A stretch of DNA of 64,000 nucleotides, from NCBI RefSeq assembly GCF_050947875.1, contig NC_134570.1:229695265-229759264 (forward strand), in the 5' to 3' direction. The translations under genes and the position numbers were made by a program. Shown in pieces: positions 22,311 to 33,820 of the stretch. The stretch is from Dermacentor variabilis (taxonomy: Eukaryota; Arthropoda; Arachnida; Ixodida; Ixodidae). The first letter of the stretch is position 1. The number at the start of each line of letters is the position of its first letter. The notes under the pieces were generated by a model. That model did not search any database, was not told the DNA's origin, and worked only from the letters and a program-made list of their open reading frames with translations.

Positions 22311-22837
22311 TCAGCCAGAAGGGCACCTATGTTCAGGCAATGTAGAGAGGGCAGGCACTGCCAATGGTCTCTGTGGGCACGCAGGTTCAGCTCTAGGACC
22401 TAGTAGCCGCAGTCCGCCTGAAGAAAGACACGGGAGAGGCACAGTGTGCCTCCTCGCAGGGAGGCCCGCAAGCCTCGACCAGTGCTGGTAGCAGCCAGTG
22501 CGTTACAGAGGCAAAGCAGGTCTCAGTGACGGTGCTGAGGAGCCAGCCTCCTATTTAGGAGGCCAGCAGCCTCACGGAGCATCAATGGCAAACAGCACCC
22601 CGCTGGTGCTGTATGTATGGAAGTCTATCCATTGGACACTGAAGGCATGGAAGAGCCTGCTGCAGTGAGCAGGCCACACAGACAACCATTTGCACCTCCA
22701 TGCAGAGGAGGAAAAGAGGATCGGAACTCTGTTTCGGACCCCAAGGAGGATACCTGAAGCACACAACAGTCGTAGCCTATCGACCATTGAACTAGTCACC
22801 TAAAGATAGTTTACTTTTTCTACAACATATTGACATC

Positions 22838-24136
22838 ATGGCATATATCATGCACTGGAACTGCAGAAGCAACCTAGGCGACATAAGGGATATTTTAACT
22901 ACCTTTACCCCTGTGGCCGTGTGCCTGCAGGAGACCAATCTAGATCCGAAAAACACCAACTTCCTAATAGGCTATACAATTATATGTCGCGATTGTGTCC
23001 AGGCTAACTGGCTGTCGGGCGGTGTTGCCATCGTAGTTCAAAGCGGCACGCTGCTAGAGAGGTCACCATAAATAGTTTTTTAGAAGTTGCTGCTGTCACC
23101 GTTTTATCACACAAAACTATTACCATCTGCTCGAACTGCATCCTTCGACACACACAGTTCACAATAAAAAAATCCAAAAAACCTGAGCCCTTTTTGATAG
23201 TTAGTGATTTTAACACTCACAACACACTGCGGAGGAGTAAGTAGACTGCCAATGACCAGTACTGGAAGAGTTCATTTTAAGTAATTACATATCTTTTAAA
23301 TACCACGACTCCTGCATACTAATCTACAGGTACAGGAGCCGTGAGCTGTCTGGATCTGGCACTGTGTTCCAGCTCTTTGTTTACACATATTAAATGGGAA
23401 GTGATAGACAACCCCTATGGCAGTGACCATTTGCCTGCTGTTGTGACACTAACATCCTCACTTCCAGTAATACCCTCTAGGCCTGTGTGTTGGAAACTGC
23501 ACCTGGCAAGCTGGTCTCTTCGCAGAGAAAGCGGCCCTTGAAAAAGAACTATCTGATGAGCTAAGCATTGACGAGATGAATGATAGATTTGTTCCTTGCA
23601 TTCTTGCAGCGGCAGAACAGGCCGTTCCCCAGTATACGGGACTGGTAGGTAAAAACTAAACACTTGTGGAGCAGTCTGTGCATAGCAGCCTAAGAGACAG
23701 CAATACAAAGCGTAGTGTACCTTCTGAAGATACCCAACACAGAACAACCTTCTCTGCTTCAAACAAGCGAAAACCAAGGCAAGGTACATTCCCAGAGAAC
23801 CAGAAAGATCATGTTGCACGTATATGTTGCCTATCAATAGCTCAACCACATTGAAGAAAATGTTGGGTAAGGTCAGAAAGTCTAGTGGTGATTACTACTC
23901 TGCTCACACAATTCCCACATTGTCAAGTCCAGGGACCCAAACCACCCTGCAAGAACAAGCTGACATATTGGCACAGCATTTCTACACCGTATCCAGCTGG
24001 GCCAATTGGACACAATCCTTTTTAAAACACAAACAAATGACTGAAAAACAGAAACTACCGATAACAGGAGGTGCAGATAAACCATACAAAGCACACTTAA
24101 CACCTAAAGAAATAAACAGAGTGCTTTTTGCAGGAA

Positions 24137-24221
<85 letters not shown>

Positions 24222-24640
24222 GTTCCTGACTGAATCCACTACACAATGCTCACCCACCTGTCTCATCCCGCTGTACAGGCTCTGCTGCACTTCTTTAACA
24301 TGATTTGTGAAACAGAAAGAAAGCCTGTCCAGTGGAAAAAAAGCTATCGTAGTTCCTTTCCTAAAAATGGGAAAATCACTAACCTCACCAAGCAGCTACA
24401 GGCCTATAGCACTGACAAGTTGCCTGGCAAAATCACATGAGAGCATAATAAACATTAGACTAACACATGGGATCGAAACAGATAACTTACTAAATTTCTT
24501 TCAGTGTGATTACAAGAAAGACTGCTCAACAACCGATCATCTTGTCCGTCTTGAACACACCATATGCAAAGCATCTTTATACAAGCAATATTGTCTAGTA
24601 GTCTTCTTTGACCTAGAGAAGGCATACGATACCACAAAGA
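22838..24640 (+). pseudogene. LINE ORF2 remnant: endonuclease and partial reverse transcriptase
   Basis: The endonuclease starts at MAYIMHWNCRSN and runs through VAVCLQETNLDPKNTNFL and SGGVAIVVQSG (22838-23070). Its end is visible as SCLDLALCSSS and NPYGSDHLPAVVTL (about 23341-23460), with the GSDH active-site motif kept. The RT starts at WKKAIVVPFLK-like sequence and has SSYRPIALTSCLAK, then LVVFFDLEKAYDTT (24330-24640). The catalytic DD region is missing because the element stops there. Stops and shifts are frequent, and a CA/CG microsatellite interrupts the linker at 24141-24218. Confidence 0.75.
24141..24218. repeat. (CA)n-(CACG)n-(CA)n microsatellite
   Basis: About 78 bp of CA dinucleotides with a central CGCA stretch, inside the LINE ORF2 remnant. 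Confidence 0.95.
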
Positions 24641-24647
24641 TCCGCTT

Positions 24648-25172
24648 TCTTGGGTATTTATGTGTCCTAGTAGAACCTAGTAGTATTTATGTGTCATAGT
24701 ATAAAGTGGATGGGGAAACCGCGCCGCGGTAGCTCCATTGGTAGAGTATCGCACGCGAAATGCGAAGGTTGTGGGTTCGGTTCCCACCTGCGGCAAGTTG
24801 TTTTTTCATGCACTTTAATTTCCATTAAGTTATCGTTTCTTAATTTCATTCATTTAAGCACAAGTAATTTCCCCTATGTTGTCCTTGGGGTCAGTGTTTG
24901 TTGGCTTCTTATGATATGACTAATAAAAATCGGGCCCCTTGGTTAACCCCCTTTCTTCTCGTTTATTACATAATGAGGGTCTCGAATCCGGCAGCATTGA
25001 TGCCTTCAGGTAGCATATGTGGGTTTATTGACCAGTTGCCTTCACCCGAAAAGATCACGTTCTCGTGACGCCTGCGGCAAGAAGGACGTTCCACGTCCGC
25101 CGCCAAGGTGTGTCAGTGGTGGTGCTGGCTTAACACTCCCAGGGTTCTACTAGGACACATAAATACCTAAGA
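24648..25172. repeat. 32-bp inverted repeat flanking the first SINE unit
   Basis: TTTCTTGGGTATTTATGTGT followed by CCTAGTAGAACC at 24648-24679 reappears inverted at about 25143-25174, with one difference. The right copy runs straight into the second SINE head. Confidence 0.85.
24700..25171 (+). mobile_element. tRNA-derived SINE (Ruka-type), unit 1
   Basis: A tRNA-like head at 24723-24795 has acceptor, D, anticodon and T stems that all pair, an A-box-like TAGCTCCATTGG and a B-box GGTTCGGTTCC. It is followed by a T-rich body with GTTATCGTTTCTTAATTTC and a tail with TAATAAAAATCGGGCCCC. I recall this arrangement from the Ruka SINE of ixodid ticks. The head carries several changes (GTAGAGTATC against GTAGAGCATC in unit 2). 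Anticodon-loop position 33 is G, not U, so it is not a working tRNA. Confidence 0.75.
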
Positions 25173-25384
25173 AAGTGGATGGGGAAACCGCGCCGCGGTA
25201 GCTCAATTGGTAGAGCATCGCACGCGAAATGCGAAGGTTGTGGGTTCGGTTCCCACCTGCGGCAAGTTGTTTTTTCATCCACTTTAATTTCCATTAAGTT
25301 ATCGTTTCTTAATTTCATTCATTTAAGCACAAGCAATTTCCCCTATGTTGTCTTTGGTGTCAGTGTTTGTTGGCTTCTTATGAT
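25172..25384 (+). mobile_element. tRNA-derived SINE (Ruka-type), unit 2, 3'-truncated
   Basis: Same head (25192-25264) and body as unit 1, 469 bp downstream and in the same orientation. All four stems of the cloverleaf pair perfectly or by G-T. It breaks off after GGCTTCTTATGATA, where Gypsy-derived sequence begins. Confidence 0.8.
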
Positions 25385-25395
25385 AAGATGGAACT

Positions 25396-25665
25396 GTGTG
25401 GCACAGACATGGGGGCACCGTTCGAGCCAACCTCATACAGCCACCACCAACTGCAAACACTGTGCCTCTAGATCAGCCTGCTGAGCAACAAGCAACAGAG
25501 CCCGTGGAGCCTGCAGGAGATGCTGCTGAGCCAGAACAGCCACAAAGTCAGCCCCACAACAGAACTGGGCTGCCAGCAGCAGTTGTACCATTGGGACAAA
25601 GCCTTGCCGCACTGCAAAAAAGTGCCCGGACAAGACGCCCTGTGACCTGGTATTCTCCATGACAA
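25396..25665 (+). pseudogene. Gypsy polyprotein C-terminal fragment
   Basis: An 88-codon frame rich in Pro, Gln and Glu ends LQKSARTRRPVTWYSP and a stop, a common ending of Gypsy pol proteins (basic R.TR.P..YSP tail). It lies 18 bp before a polypurine tract and LTR start, which fixes the assignment. Everything upstream is lost at the SINE junction (25384). No enzyme domain remains. Confidence 0.5.
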
Positions 25666-25667
25666 GA

Positions 25668-25683
25668 ACTAAAGGGGGAGGAG
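25668..25683 (+). other. Polypurine tract
   Basis: ACTAAAGGGGGAGGAG immediately precedes TGTGACAATCC, the usual junction between the second-strand primer and the 3' LTR. Confidence 0.6.
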
Positions 25684-26000
25684 TGTGACAATCCGTCTCT
25701 TTCAAGTTCCTGTGCTACCCTCTGACGCACGCCGCTGGAGACGTTTTGGAAGGGCGCCGGGGATTTCGCTCGTTCATTTGTGTACCTGCGCCCATGTTGA
25801 GCGTTTCGTGGATCGCGAATAACTTAATGGTTTCTCCAGGGCAGCATATCGACTACAGTGGGTGAACAGGCCCGAGAGCGCTGTTGTGGTAACAGCTCGG
25901 CCGAGAAAGGCACGCCGAGTCCCGTCTGCCAATGCGGCTGCCTTAGAGTTCGCTGTCGCTGATGTCTGCGATTGCACCTCACTTTTTGTATTCATTTTAC
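25684..26000 (+). mobile_element. 3' LTR of a Gypsy element (right end uncertain)
   Basis: It starts TGTGACAATCCG directly after the polypurine tract. A plausible end is ...CATTTTACA near 26000, giving TG...CA ends, but there is no second LTR in the window to confirm the boundary. Confidence 0.45.
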
Positions 26001-28127
26001 ACATTCACTAAACACTTCGCATTTTCAAGAAGCCTTCGAGCGCAGCTTTCCACGTAGGACTTGCCAAAGCGGTGCACTTGTTTACATCAGCTTCAGATTG
26101 CTATTAACGCTTCGAATATTGTAGAAACGGCGCATCGCTGTTGTAAAATAATCTCAAAATGTAGCAAAATATATATATCTGCATATATGAGCAGCATTGT
26201 TCCTCCCTGAGACGATTCAATATGAGCGGCTGAGTGACTTAAACTGCAACTGTGAAACTGCAACTGTGATCCAGACACAAATATTACGGGCTGTTACTAA
26301 TTCTCGCTTTTATCTAACTTACAGTTTGCGCGTGCCATAAAGTATTATTAGAGAAAACTGTGCTCGGCATAAGCCCCCATTTATAGGCCATGTAGATCTC
26401 CCGTGAAAACGCAGATGCCAGTGCTGACACCGTTGATAATGAGCCAGTTTATGTTGCTGTGCTGAACGATTATTCTCTTCTTTCCCCTTTGACACAGAGG
26501 TAAACAGTGCTTCTCTGGAACTAAGAAATGTGTCAGCATAACAACACACACAGACCCACCATTTACGGGAATGCGACCGGCAGCATTTGGGAACGGTCAC
26601 CAAAGTACCAATGTCACCAATGTTGGCACAGCGCTGAGTCGCTGCTTGCTGCTTATTGTGCGAAGTGAAGAGTAGTTATCAAATCGCTATAGGGCCACAA
26701 CTGAACTATAAGAGCGGTTTCTTTCGTCCTGATTGGTTATCTTTTTAAGTTCAGGTCCATCAGTAGCGGGTGCACAAACACGACGGGGTCAGGCGTAACG
26801 CAACCTTCGCTAAACCGGGTTAACATTGATTCAAACTTCACATGCACGGCTTGAGAGGACTAAAGCTTGTGCATTTCAACTTTGAATGCGTGTTGACACA
26901 TTTTGACTGTGAATAATTATATTTAAAAGTGAATTAGCTGCAGCTATCACATTGTCGCTTCAGCGGCTGATCGCGTAGGATCCCGTCAAGCTATCAAGGT
27001 CGGCACACTGATTTTGTCAGTGCGGTCGACAAGAAAACTCGTCGCGCTGTATGACTACTCATACCCATCGGTTGCATTGTTGTTGCCCTATTATGATCAG
27101 ATATTCTCAATGACACATAGCTGAATGTACGGTGTCGGCGTCTTGTCGATCTCGTATCGACCCAGTGTTACCACGCCTTAAATGAGTACATGAAGTCAGG
27201 CACGCGCTGCCACCACCAGCAACAGTGAGCCGACGCTGCAAGAAGTCTGCGCCAGCAACATGTTTTTGAAGTGTTGCCCAAGTGTAATGCAGCGGTTTAT
27301 TGATAAATTTGACAGCCGTCAATGCAAGGTGGCAACTACGTAGTTCACAATGCAGTCCGGACGAAGTCTTGGCCTTTTTCTGTTTTAAAGTGGAGTTGCA
27401 GTCTTACACTACGCACGTCTTCGACACTGCACCGACGTCGAGCTACCAGTAGAGTTTCAACATGGTACACGGCACAAGTGTTTGCTGCAGTAAGTGTCCG
27501 TGTGCTTTTTTTTCCCTGGGGTACTTACCCCCGATATCATGCCGCGCGGCCGCGCACATGTCCTTTCCAAAGCGTTTTGTGACTAGTCCACTAGGGCAGG
27601 GCGCATGCACCGTCGCGCTGTCAAAAAGGCAAATTGATAGTGTCGTGCTGCTAGCGCCATCTACTGCTGTGAACAGGAGGGGTAGTATGAGGGCAGGGCT
27701 GGGGGAGTTTTGGACGAAGCAATAAGGCACTTGTTTTGTGTTCACTGTGAGCTCGGGTCTCGGCTCCACTTCTTTCGGCTATACATGTGACAGTAATAGT
27801 GGCAGGTATAAACTCTTGTAGGCAATCTTTTTGCCCCGTCTTGACATCGTTCAAGGGCAACGTAGCAATGCAAACTTAAAGCTCAGTTGGCATGGAGAAT
27901 GCTGTCAATAAGGGAATTTTTTTTTTATTTGAAACATTTTGAGTTGGGTGCAGTATACATGCATACAGTGATCTCTGAAGTTCTGGCTAAAGGCGTCAGT
28001 TTGCCTTACTGGGTGGCATCACCCACATATGTTTCTCACTGTGCCCATTGACGATTGAAAAGTGTGTACTAAATGCAAAGTACAAAAGTGTGTACTAAAT
28101 ACAATATGCAATAGTGTGTATAAAATA
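26001..28127. other. Non-coding stretch, no gene recognised
   Basis: About 2.1 kb with mixed composition, including a short AT run (26168-26186) and a GC-rich patch near 27540. Frames up to 108 codons occur on both strands, but none shows a known motif, splice signals or codon structure that I trust. Probably intron or old decayed repeats. Confidence 0.4.
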
Positions 28128-29572
28128 CAGTTAAACCTCAATATAATGAAGTTGGTAAAATCAGCAATTTACTTCGTTATAGCAAAATTTAGTTGTGCCG
28201 AAATTCGACCTTTTATGCAAATAAGTATATTTGCTGATCAAATTTTCTTACATAGGAAGGTGCGGCAGAATTTTTGAAATTATCGGGCAATCAAAAAAAG
28301 CAAATTTGAATGAGAAGACAATTTTGATAAATATGGGAGTCGGCGAAGAATGATAAGGTTTCATGCCACGTACATTGACGATATCTTCTTTGCGCTACAA
28401 TTTAAGTGACGCCAGCCACGCTTTCACGTGCACGCCACCCCCGCGACTGATTGCGTCGCCCGCACTGCGGCGATGCTATCGGGAAAAACGCTGACAGCAG
28501 GGAGCGAATGCTTCATCTACCTGTCCCTCCAACGGGACGCCGGAAGCATGTTTCTATTTACGCCAAAGCCCAGTCCTCGACCGCTGCGCCACTATATGCT
28601 GATTGCGCCACGGCAAGCGCCCTAGATCTTTGTAGGTACTTGGTGGGACTAGAGAGATGTTACGCCTGGGCGCACAATCTGCTCGCCCAGCTGTCACTAA
28701 CCAAAAATAGGTTTTCAAAACATGCCACCTAGACTATTCCAAAATAAGCGTTGTGTGCGGAAGCTGAAGTAACACTTGACGAAATTTTTCAGACTGGATA
28801 AGGGGATAAATGGGATGTAATAAGAAGTTGGTCGTGGTGTGCGAGGCACTTCGATCTACAAAAGCTGGGATAATCGTGGGGCATGGAGGGTTTCTTGCAC
28901 CATGAGCGACATCATCGCTTCTAAGCGGCCTTTCCTTTTTGACATCGCTATCGCTCTTCCAGCCAAAATAGCAAGGCGCTGCCGCCACACACGACGCAGA
29001 TTAAACAGAGTATCGCGCGACGTCCAGGAACAAAAAAAATAAATATCATGCAGAAACTCCTCTGGGAGTTAGTAGACTAAGTATGCTTACGTTATGCGTA
29101 AGTATGCGTAAGCATTATGCCACTTGCTCATCTCCACGCAGCCCAGTGTCATTACTAATAGAAAGGTTTATCTTGTCCGGTATTCGGGTAGCCGCATGCA
29201 GGAGATGTAAACAGGAGCGATTGGAGCATGGTGCCGTCACCTGGTGGTGCAAAGCTCAGACAAAAACAGCTAATATTTCAGTAACCAAGTGTATTTTACT
29301 TTGCTGCGTGTGTAAATTTTTTGCAGCGACACGGATTACGCCAGTGCCGAAAATTTACACCAGCAGCGAAGTAGAATATGCTTGCTTAATGTAATATCAG
29401 CTGTTTTTTGTCTCTTTGAGCTCTGCGCCACTAGGTGGCTGCACCATGCAGAGCATTCACGTTTACGCCTCTGCCCCAACGCCCCGCCCCGCCTTTGTTT
29501 AGACAAGCACCGGACAAGCTAAACCTTTCTAATGTTATGAAACTTGATTAGGCCAGTACTAAGGACAGCCCA

Positions 29573-29660
29573 GTGGCGGCACGAACTGGTGCCGCCAGTT
29601 GCTGGCGGCACCAGTTTGTTGCTGGTGGCTGGTGGCAGTTGCTGGCGGCGCAACTGTCGA
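29573..29660. repeat. Short GC-rich minisatellite (GTTGCTGGCGGCACCAG-like)
   Basis: Overlapping repeats of GTTGCTGGCGGC and GCTGGTGGC, with inverted GCCGCCAG copies, fill about 88 bp. Confidence 0.6.
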
Positions 29661-29972
29661 GCACTGGGCTAGAAATAGAAACGCGCCTCGGCACGCCCAC
29701 TCTTTGCAAATGCCGCAGATTATCTCTAAAGCAGGGTGCGCGACGGCCAGGGTGTCTACCAACCGGGAAAACCGTAAATTCTCAGGGATTTTGAATAGTC
29801 TGGAAATACTCAGGGAAAACTCGGCGAATTTGTTCTTCTATCAGGGAAAATGAGCAGTAATTTTATTGAAAGGGAACGAAAGGCGCCGTAATACTGGCTC
29901 GAGTAGCGGGGAGAAATCGTAACGAATCGTCTTTGACGCAGTGTCAGCTGAAGGAGTTGCCAGTGTACAGTC

Positions 29973-30351
29973 GCGGCCACTGGATTAAAAAAAAAAGAAA
30001 AAAAAAAAAGAGGTGCGGCCTGCGACGCCAGGCGGGCTGCAGTGGGAGCGAATGTCTGAGCCGTAGTTGCATTCTTTGCCGCTTGGTTGGGCCGAACGGC
30101 GCTAGCTCTTGGAGTTACTGTATATGCTACCAAAGGCAGCATATACCCTTTTGTAGCTCTTGGTAGCTCTTGAGGACGGGACACGTCGGTTTCTACGGGC
30201 GACGGCGTTTCAAGCGCGGTCCTCACGCATTTTCTGTGCCGATCCCAGAGAACAAGTCACCGACTGCTGGCGCCGGGGCGGATCACAGCGTTTTCGATGC
30301 ATGCGGCAGGCCGCAGATTTTTAAATTTTTTTTTCATATCCAGCGGCCGTG
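29973..30351. mobile_element. 379-bp insertion with 8-bp target-site duplication
   Basis: GTACAGTC occurs at 29965-29972 and again at 30352-30359, flanking the segment exactly. The segment's ends carry an imperfect inverted repeat (CGGCCACTGGAT / inverse of CGGCCGCTGGAT) followed by A-rich or T-rich runs. Removing segment and one GTACAGTC restores the sequence of composite copy 1. An 8-bp duplication fits hAT or P-type elements; the end sequence does not decide. Confidence 0.75.
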
Positions 30352-30354
30352 GTA

Positions 30355-31137
30355 CAGTCAACGACCGACTTTCCGGACGCCCGATAATCCGGACGGCTTC
30401 GCGGCACCACCACGTATCCTCTAGGGTCAATCTATAAGAACGTCTGGAATTTCAGACGCAAGACCTTTCGCCGTCCGTTTTTCCGGACTTTCTGCCGTGG
30501 CCGCAGACCCGAAACGGCAATAATCAAAACCATCCGCCGCAATTTTGATTACCTCGCCGCCTCGAACCGGCGCTCGCACGATCCGCTGGCAGCCGTAGTA
30601 GCCACCACTGCGGAGTTCACTGTTTAGCTGCGGCAACGCTAGGCCTACCTACTTTGAGGTTCGCTATTAATGTTCTTGCCATTCAGTGCCGTGTTTTTCA
30701 TTGAAATACTTAGCTGCTGTCAGCGATGGCAGCGACTCCGCCTTTGTGGTCCTCGCGATTGGCTTCGAAACTTGGAAAGTACGGCGCGTTGCATAATGCC
30801 GGTTTCCGAAAGTCACCTTCACCTCTGTACAGAAGTGTTACGTGGTGAAGCATACGCAAGAGTATTGCGGTGAAGCTTAATTAGTGTGGGAAGGGGCAAT
30901 GATCTCGGGACTCAGTTCCTTAATTATACATGCGTCCACCCGCCATCTCCTGTCACAGTACGAGCAGCGATATGCCTAATAAGTGTACTGGCAGGCCTCC
31001 AGAGCATTTTCGAACGTTCCTGTGGCGATTTGAGCCTTTAAAGGCAGTTAGACATGCATTAATTTTTTTTTCGGACTGTACGATTTTTCGGATGTTTCTG
31101 CAGTCCTTAGGAAGCCCGAAAAATCTGACGTTGATTG
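30355..31137. mobile_element. pogo/Tigger-like MITE carried inside composite copy 2
   Basis: It begins CAGTCAACGACCGACTTTCC after TA and ends ...CTGACGTTGATTG before TA. The ends are inverted copies at roughly 70 percent. It matches the inner element of copy 1 along its length. Confidence 0.65.
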
Positions 31138-32245
31138 TACAACTGACCAAGAAGATGCTTCAAATGGTCTGTGGGGCGAACGTGCAGCAGAACAAGGGGA
31201 CGAGAACAGAAAGGACCGTCGCATTGAGGAATGATCGGGAAAAGTGTTGGCTGGCGCTGAAATACAGGTGTTACTCATCCAAACCAAAATAAACTCTTTA
31301 AAGCAGTGCACAGGCTGGGAGTATGTCAGGAGTCTCAGGACAGTTGAGGTTGACTTACCAGCTGTTTAGAGAAAATCTCACTTGTGACAAAGTTCGGGCC
31401 TCATACCAATGAGCTTGCTATCAGTTGATAGAAGTAGCTCATATTCGAAAATATTTGCTTCTGTAAGTATTACTTCTTTATTCATACTTGAGAATGTTTT
31501 ACTTGATTTGCAATGGGTTTTACAATTTTTTCGAAGACATTTTATTCGCTGTGCATTTTAATAACCCCTCCTATCGGTTCTCCTTTTAATTAAAATGAAC
31601 ACTACTCCTTGCTATTCAAACAGGATTAAGTTTTTTTTTAAATTTTTTCACATGCTTACTAGAGAGTGACAGCATCGAGCAACGTGGCGTTAGCCCATCT
31701 TGACAAAAAAGTTTTGCATGACTTAGGCAGTCTTGCAAAGGCCCTCAGAGAAAACCTGGAAAACTCTGGGAATTTAGAAATGTGAACTTGGTAGACACCC
31801 TGGACTACGTGTGCGCTTACAGCCATGCACAGCCATGCGCACCAACTTACCCACCACTCTCCCCGCCCCCTCGCACATGCTTAATTGTGTTACTGCGAGC
31901 TCACTTCCCTCCCTTTTTTTCTGTGCTCGTGTAGGGAAGCAGCACTCTTGAAGCCACCATCTTTCTTGTCGTACCCTCGCACACTCACACCTAAGGCACA
32001 CAGTGCATGGGCGGCGATAGGATCTTATTGCAGTTGTACTTTATAAGGAAAATGATGTGGCTCCACTTCGGTGGTCACTCGTATTCCGCGGTACGCTATT
32101 TGAGAGTTGCGTTTGCAAGCAACCGCTTGTGATTCGATCATTTGACTATCTGTGTCTGCAGAAGTTTCCCTTTATAATCTCAGGTTTCTTTACCGGCGGC
32201 AAAGAAATTTCGTTATATTGAAATCGCATACAAACACACTTTAGA

Positions 32246-33370
32246 AAAGTGTGTTGTCCTACCCACAAAATAATTAAAAGCGCAAGTCAGAGGCTGCCCA
32301 GCAAAATTGTCCTTCAGCGCCTTTATTGGTACAAGCCGACATATCTGCACTCAGTTCCTCCAGTAGCAAGAAAAAGCTTTTTAATAAAGGGCTAATTTGA
32401 GGGTATGAAGTTTGCATTCTGTAGTTTGTGTGAGCTCACAGGGTTAGAATGTTGTTTTGTCTGAAATTACTTTTAGCATAGCTTTCTTTTTCAGCCAATT
32501 GTCTCTCGTAGTACGAGCGACAAAGCACAGTAGTATGGGCGGAGTCGTGCCATCTTTAGCAGGGTGCCATCAACCTTATGTAGTGTGATAGGGGCCAGTG
32601 CAAGTTCTTTAGCAAGGTTATTGACTTTGCACAGTATATCTACTTTCTTTGGTGCAGGCTATGCCATGAATTTCATGATTTTTACGGTGTCAGTACTGTC
32701 CCAGATCCTTGCAAAGTTTGTTTTTCTTTGCTGACGTCCAACCTCTCAGTGATGGCCAGTCATTTTTGGAGCAACGCCAACTGTTTTATGATAAAGTTTC
32801 TAGACTAAATCATAATTTTTTTATCGGACAAAGGTTGCACGGAAGATTCGATGCCGTAAACAGTAGTTTTTAATGCCAGGAGCTGCTGTACATTTGAAAT
32901 ACCAGCAAGATGCTGAAAGCAAAATTCTGCTCGCTGGAAAGAAGTCCCAAGTGAAGTGTTTCGAATGAACGGGTCTAGTTTCAGTCGTCATCTTTTGCCC
33001 AATGGGAAGTTTCTTATTCAAGTTGCTCTCCAATGTGCGTCATCTGCTTCTTTCGTGAAAAGATGAAATCATACATTGCTGTCTTTCCACCACGATGACA
33101 AGCATAATGGTACACATGTCTTTCGACATCTGTATTTTGGCATTTTCGGGCTTGTGTGCGGCGACATCATGATGATTTGAGAACTACGAGGCATTCAGTG
33201 CATGCTGGGATAGGAGGCCCTCTTTCGCTTCAAACTTGAACTTGGATGTGCTGTTTCTCAGCCTGGCCGCTAGGGGGTGAGCATTTGGTTGTAGTCGCTA
33301 ATAGGCCGTTCTTGTATACATGTAAACGCTGCTAAGTTTCATTCTGTCAAGAATGGCAGGTGCTGAATAT
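32246..33370. other. Non-coding stretch, no gene recognised
   Basis: About 1.1 kb between family X copy 1 and a solo LTR. No transposon ends, long frames or exon signals that I can support. Confidence 0.4.
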
Positions 33371-33787
33371 TGTCACATTGTAGTGACAGTGAAGGACAGT
33401 AGTGTAACTGTGAATCACGAGACCCTTTATTGGGTGAACTTGTGCCCACAAACACAAGCTACACTCAAAGTACAACAATAGCGGCGAGCACAGTTGGCAA
33501 TAGTCGAAATCTTATCTGCCAGTAAAGCATGTTGGCTTTTATACATGACTTGTTGAAGGTCTCAGCATAATCACTGGTGCCTGCGAGATTTGCAGAAACT
33601 ACTACACAACTCGTGTCACGCATGCAATCTGATTACACGAGGTTCGCCGAGAAGATACGCAACAGATAGAATCAACAATAACATTCAAGTAAGTTCCAAT
33701 CCTGCAGGTGCATTGTGCACTGAGCAGTTAAGTTGTTAGCGGGGAAAATTCACTCCCTGAGAAAAAGATAAATAAGTACATATGCCA
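33371..33787 (-). mobile_element. Solo LTR of the same Gypsy family as the minus element at 50-55 kb
   Basis: 417 bp, exactly the length of the LTR at 54790-55206 and collinear with it (shared GGGTGAAC.TGTGCCCACAA, ACAACGATAGCGGCGA-like, CACAAGGTTC-like and ACAGATAGAA-like blocks). Ends read TGTCACATTG...ATGCCA. Both flanks are ATAT, a 4-bp target-site duplication, so it is a clean recombination product. A minus-strand AATAAA is present near 33425. Confidence 0.8.
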
Positions 33788-33820
33788 ATATATATTGTAT
33801 ATCGTAAGAACCCGCATATA
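33788..33820. other. Short spacer between solo LTR and MITE
   Basis: AT-rich spacer containing the right ATAT duplication of the solo LTR and the TA target of the next element. Confidence 0.5.

Larger units (their letters stand above)
21096..24647 (+). mobile_element. I-like LINE, 3'-truncated
   Basis: It begins with a GC-richer untranslated leader (21096-21700; phrases such as CGCGGTGGTTGCACCC and GGGGCCATCCTGAGGG) that I recall as a recurrent 5' leader of tick LINEs. ORF1 and ORF2 remnants follow. Homology breaks off at about 24647 inside the reverse transcriptase, where SINE-associated sequence starts. Confidence 0.65.
29748..31802. mobile_element. Composite non-autonomous DNA transposon, copy 2
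   Basis: It has the same 15-bp inverted ends as copy 1 (CAGGGTGTCTACCAA / TTGGTAGACACCCTG) and the same internal order, including GAGTTGCCAGTGT before the inner MITE and AAACTCTTTAAAGCAGTG after it. It is about 340 bp longer because of a 379-bp insertion (29973-30351). No exact target-site duplication remains. It sits inside family X copy 1. Confidence 0.75.
28128..32245. mobile_element. pogo-type repeat family X, copy 1, split by insertions
   Basis: The left end CAGTTAAACCTCAATATAATG follows TA (28126-28127). Blocks shared with copy 2 (58820-59742) include GATGCTATCGGGAAAA, GAATGCTTCATCT, GCAGATTA.CTCTAAAGCAGGGT, GCTTACAGCCATG, ATCTTAT and ATATTGAAA.C.CATACA. Between these, copy 1 contains about 1.1 kb of extra sequence (28560-29690, unrecognised) and the composite transposon at 29748-31802. 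The right terminus is lost after about 32245. Confidence 0.6.

Noticed and set aside
24723..25264. Two tRNA genes (24723-24795 and 25192-25264)
   Set aside because: Both fold as cloverleaves with A- and B-boxes, but anticodon-loop position 33 is G and both run into an identical T-rich SINE body. They are SINE heads.
27322..27769. Possible host first exon or promoter in the GC-richer patch
   Set aside because: Short frames on both strands but no start context, donor site or protein similarity that I can defend.
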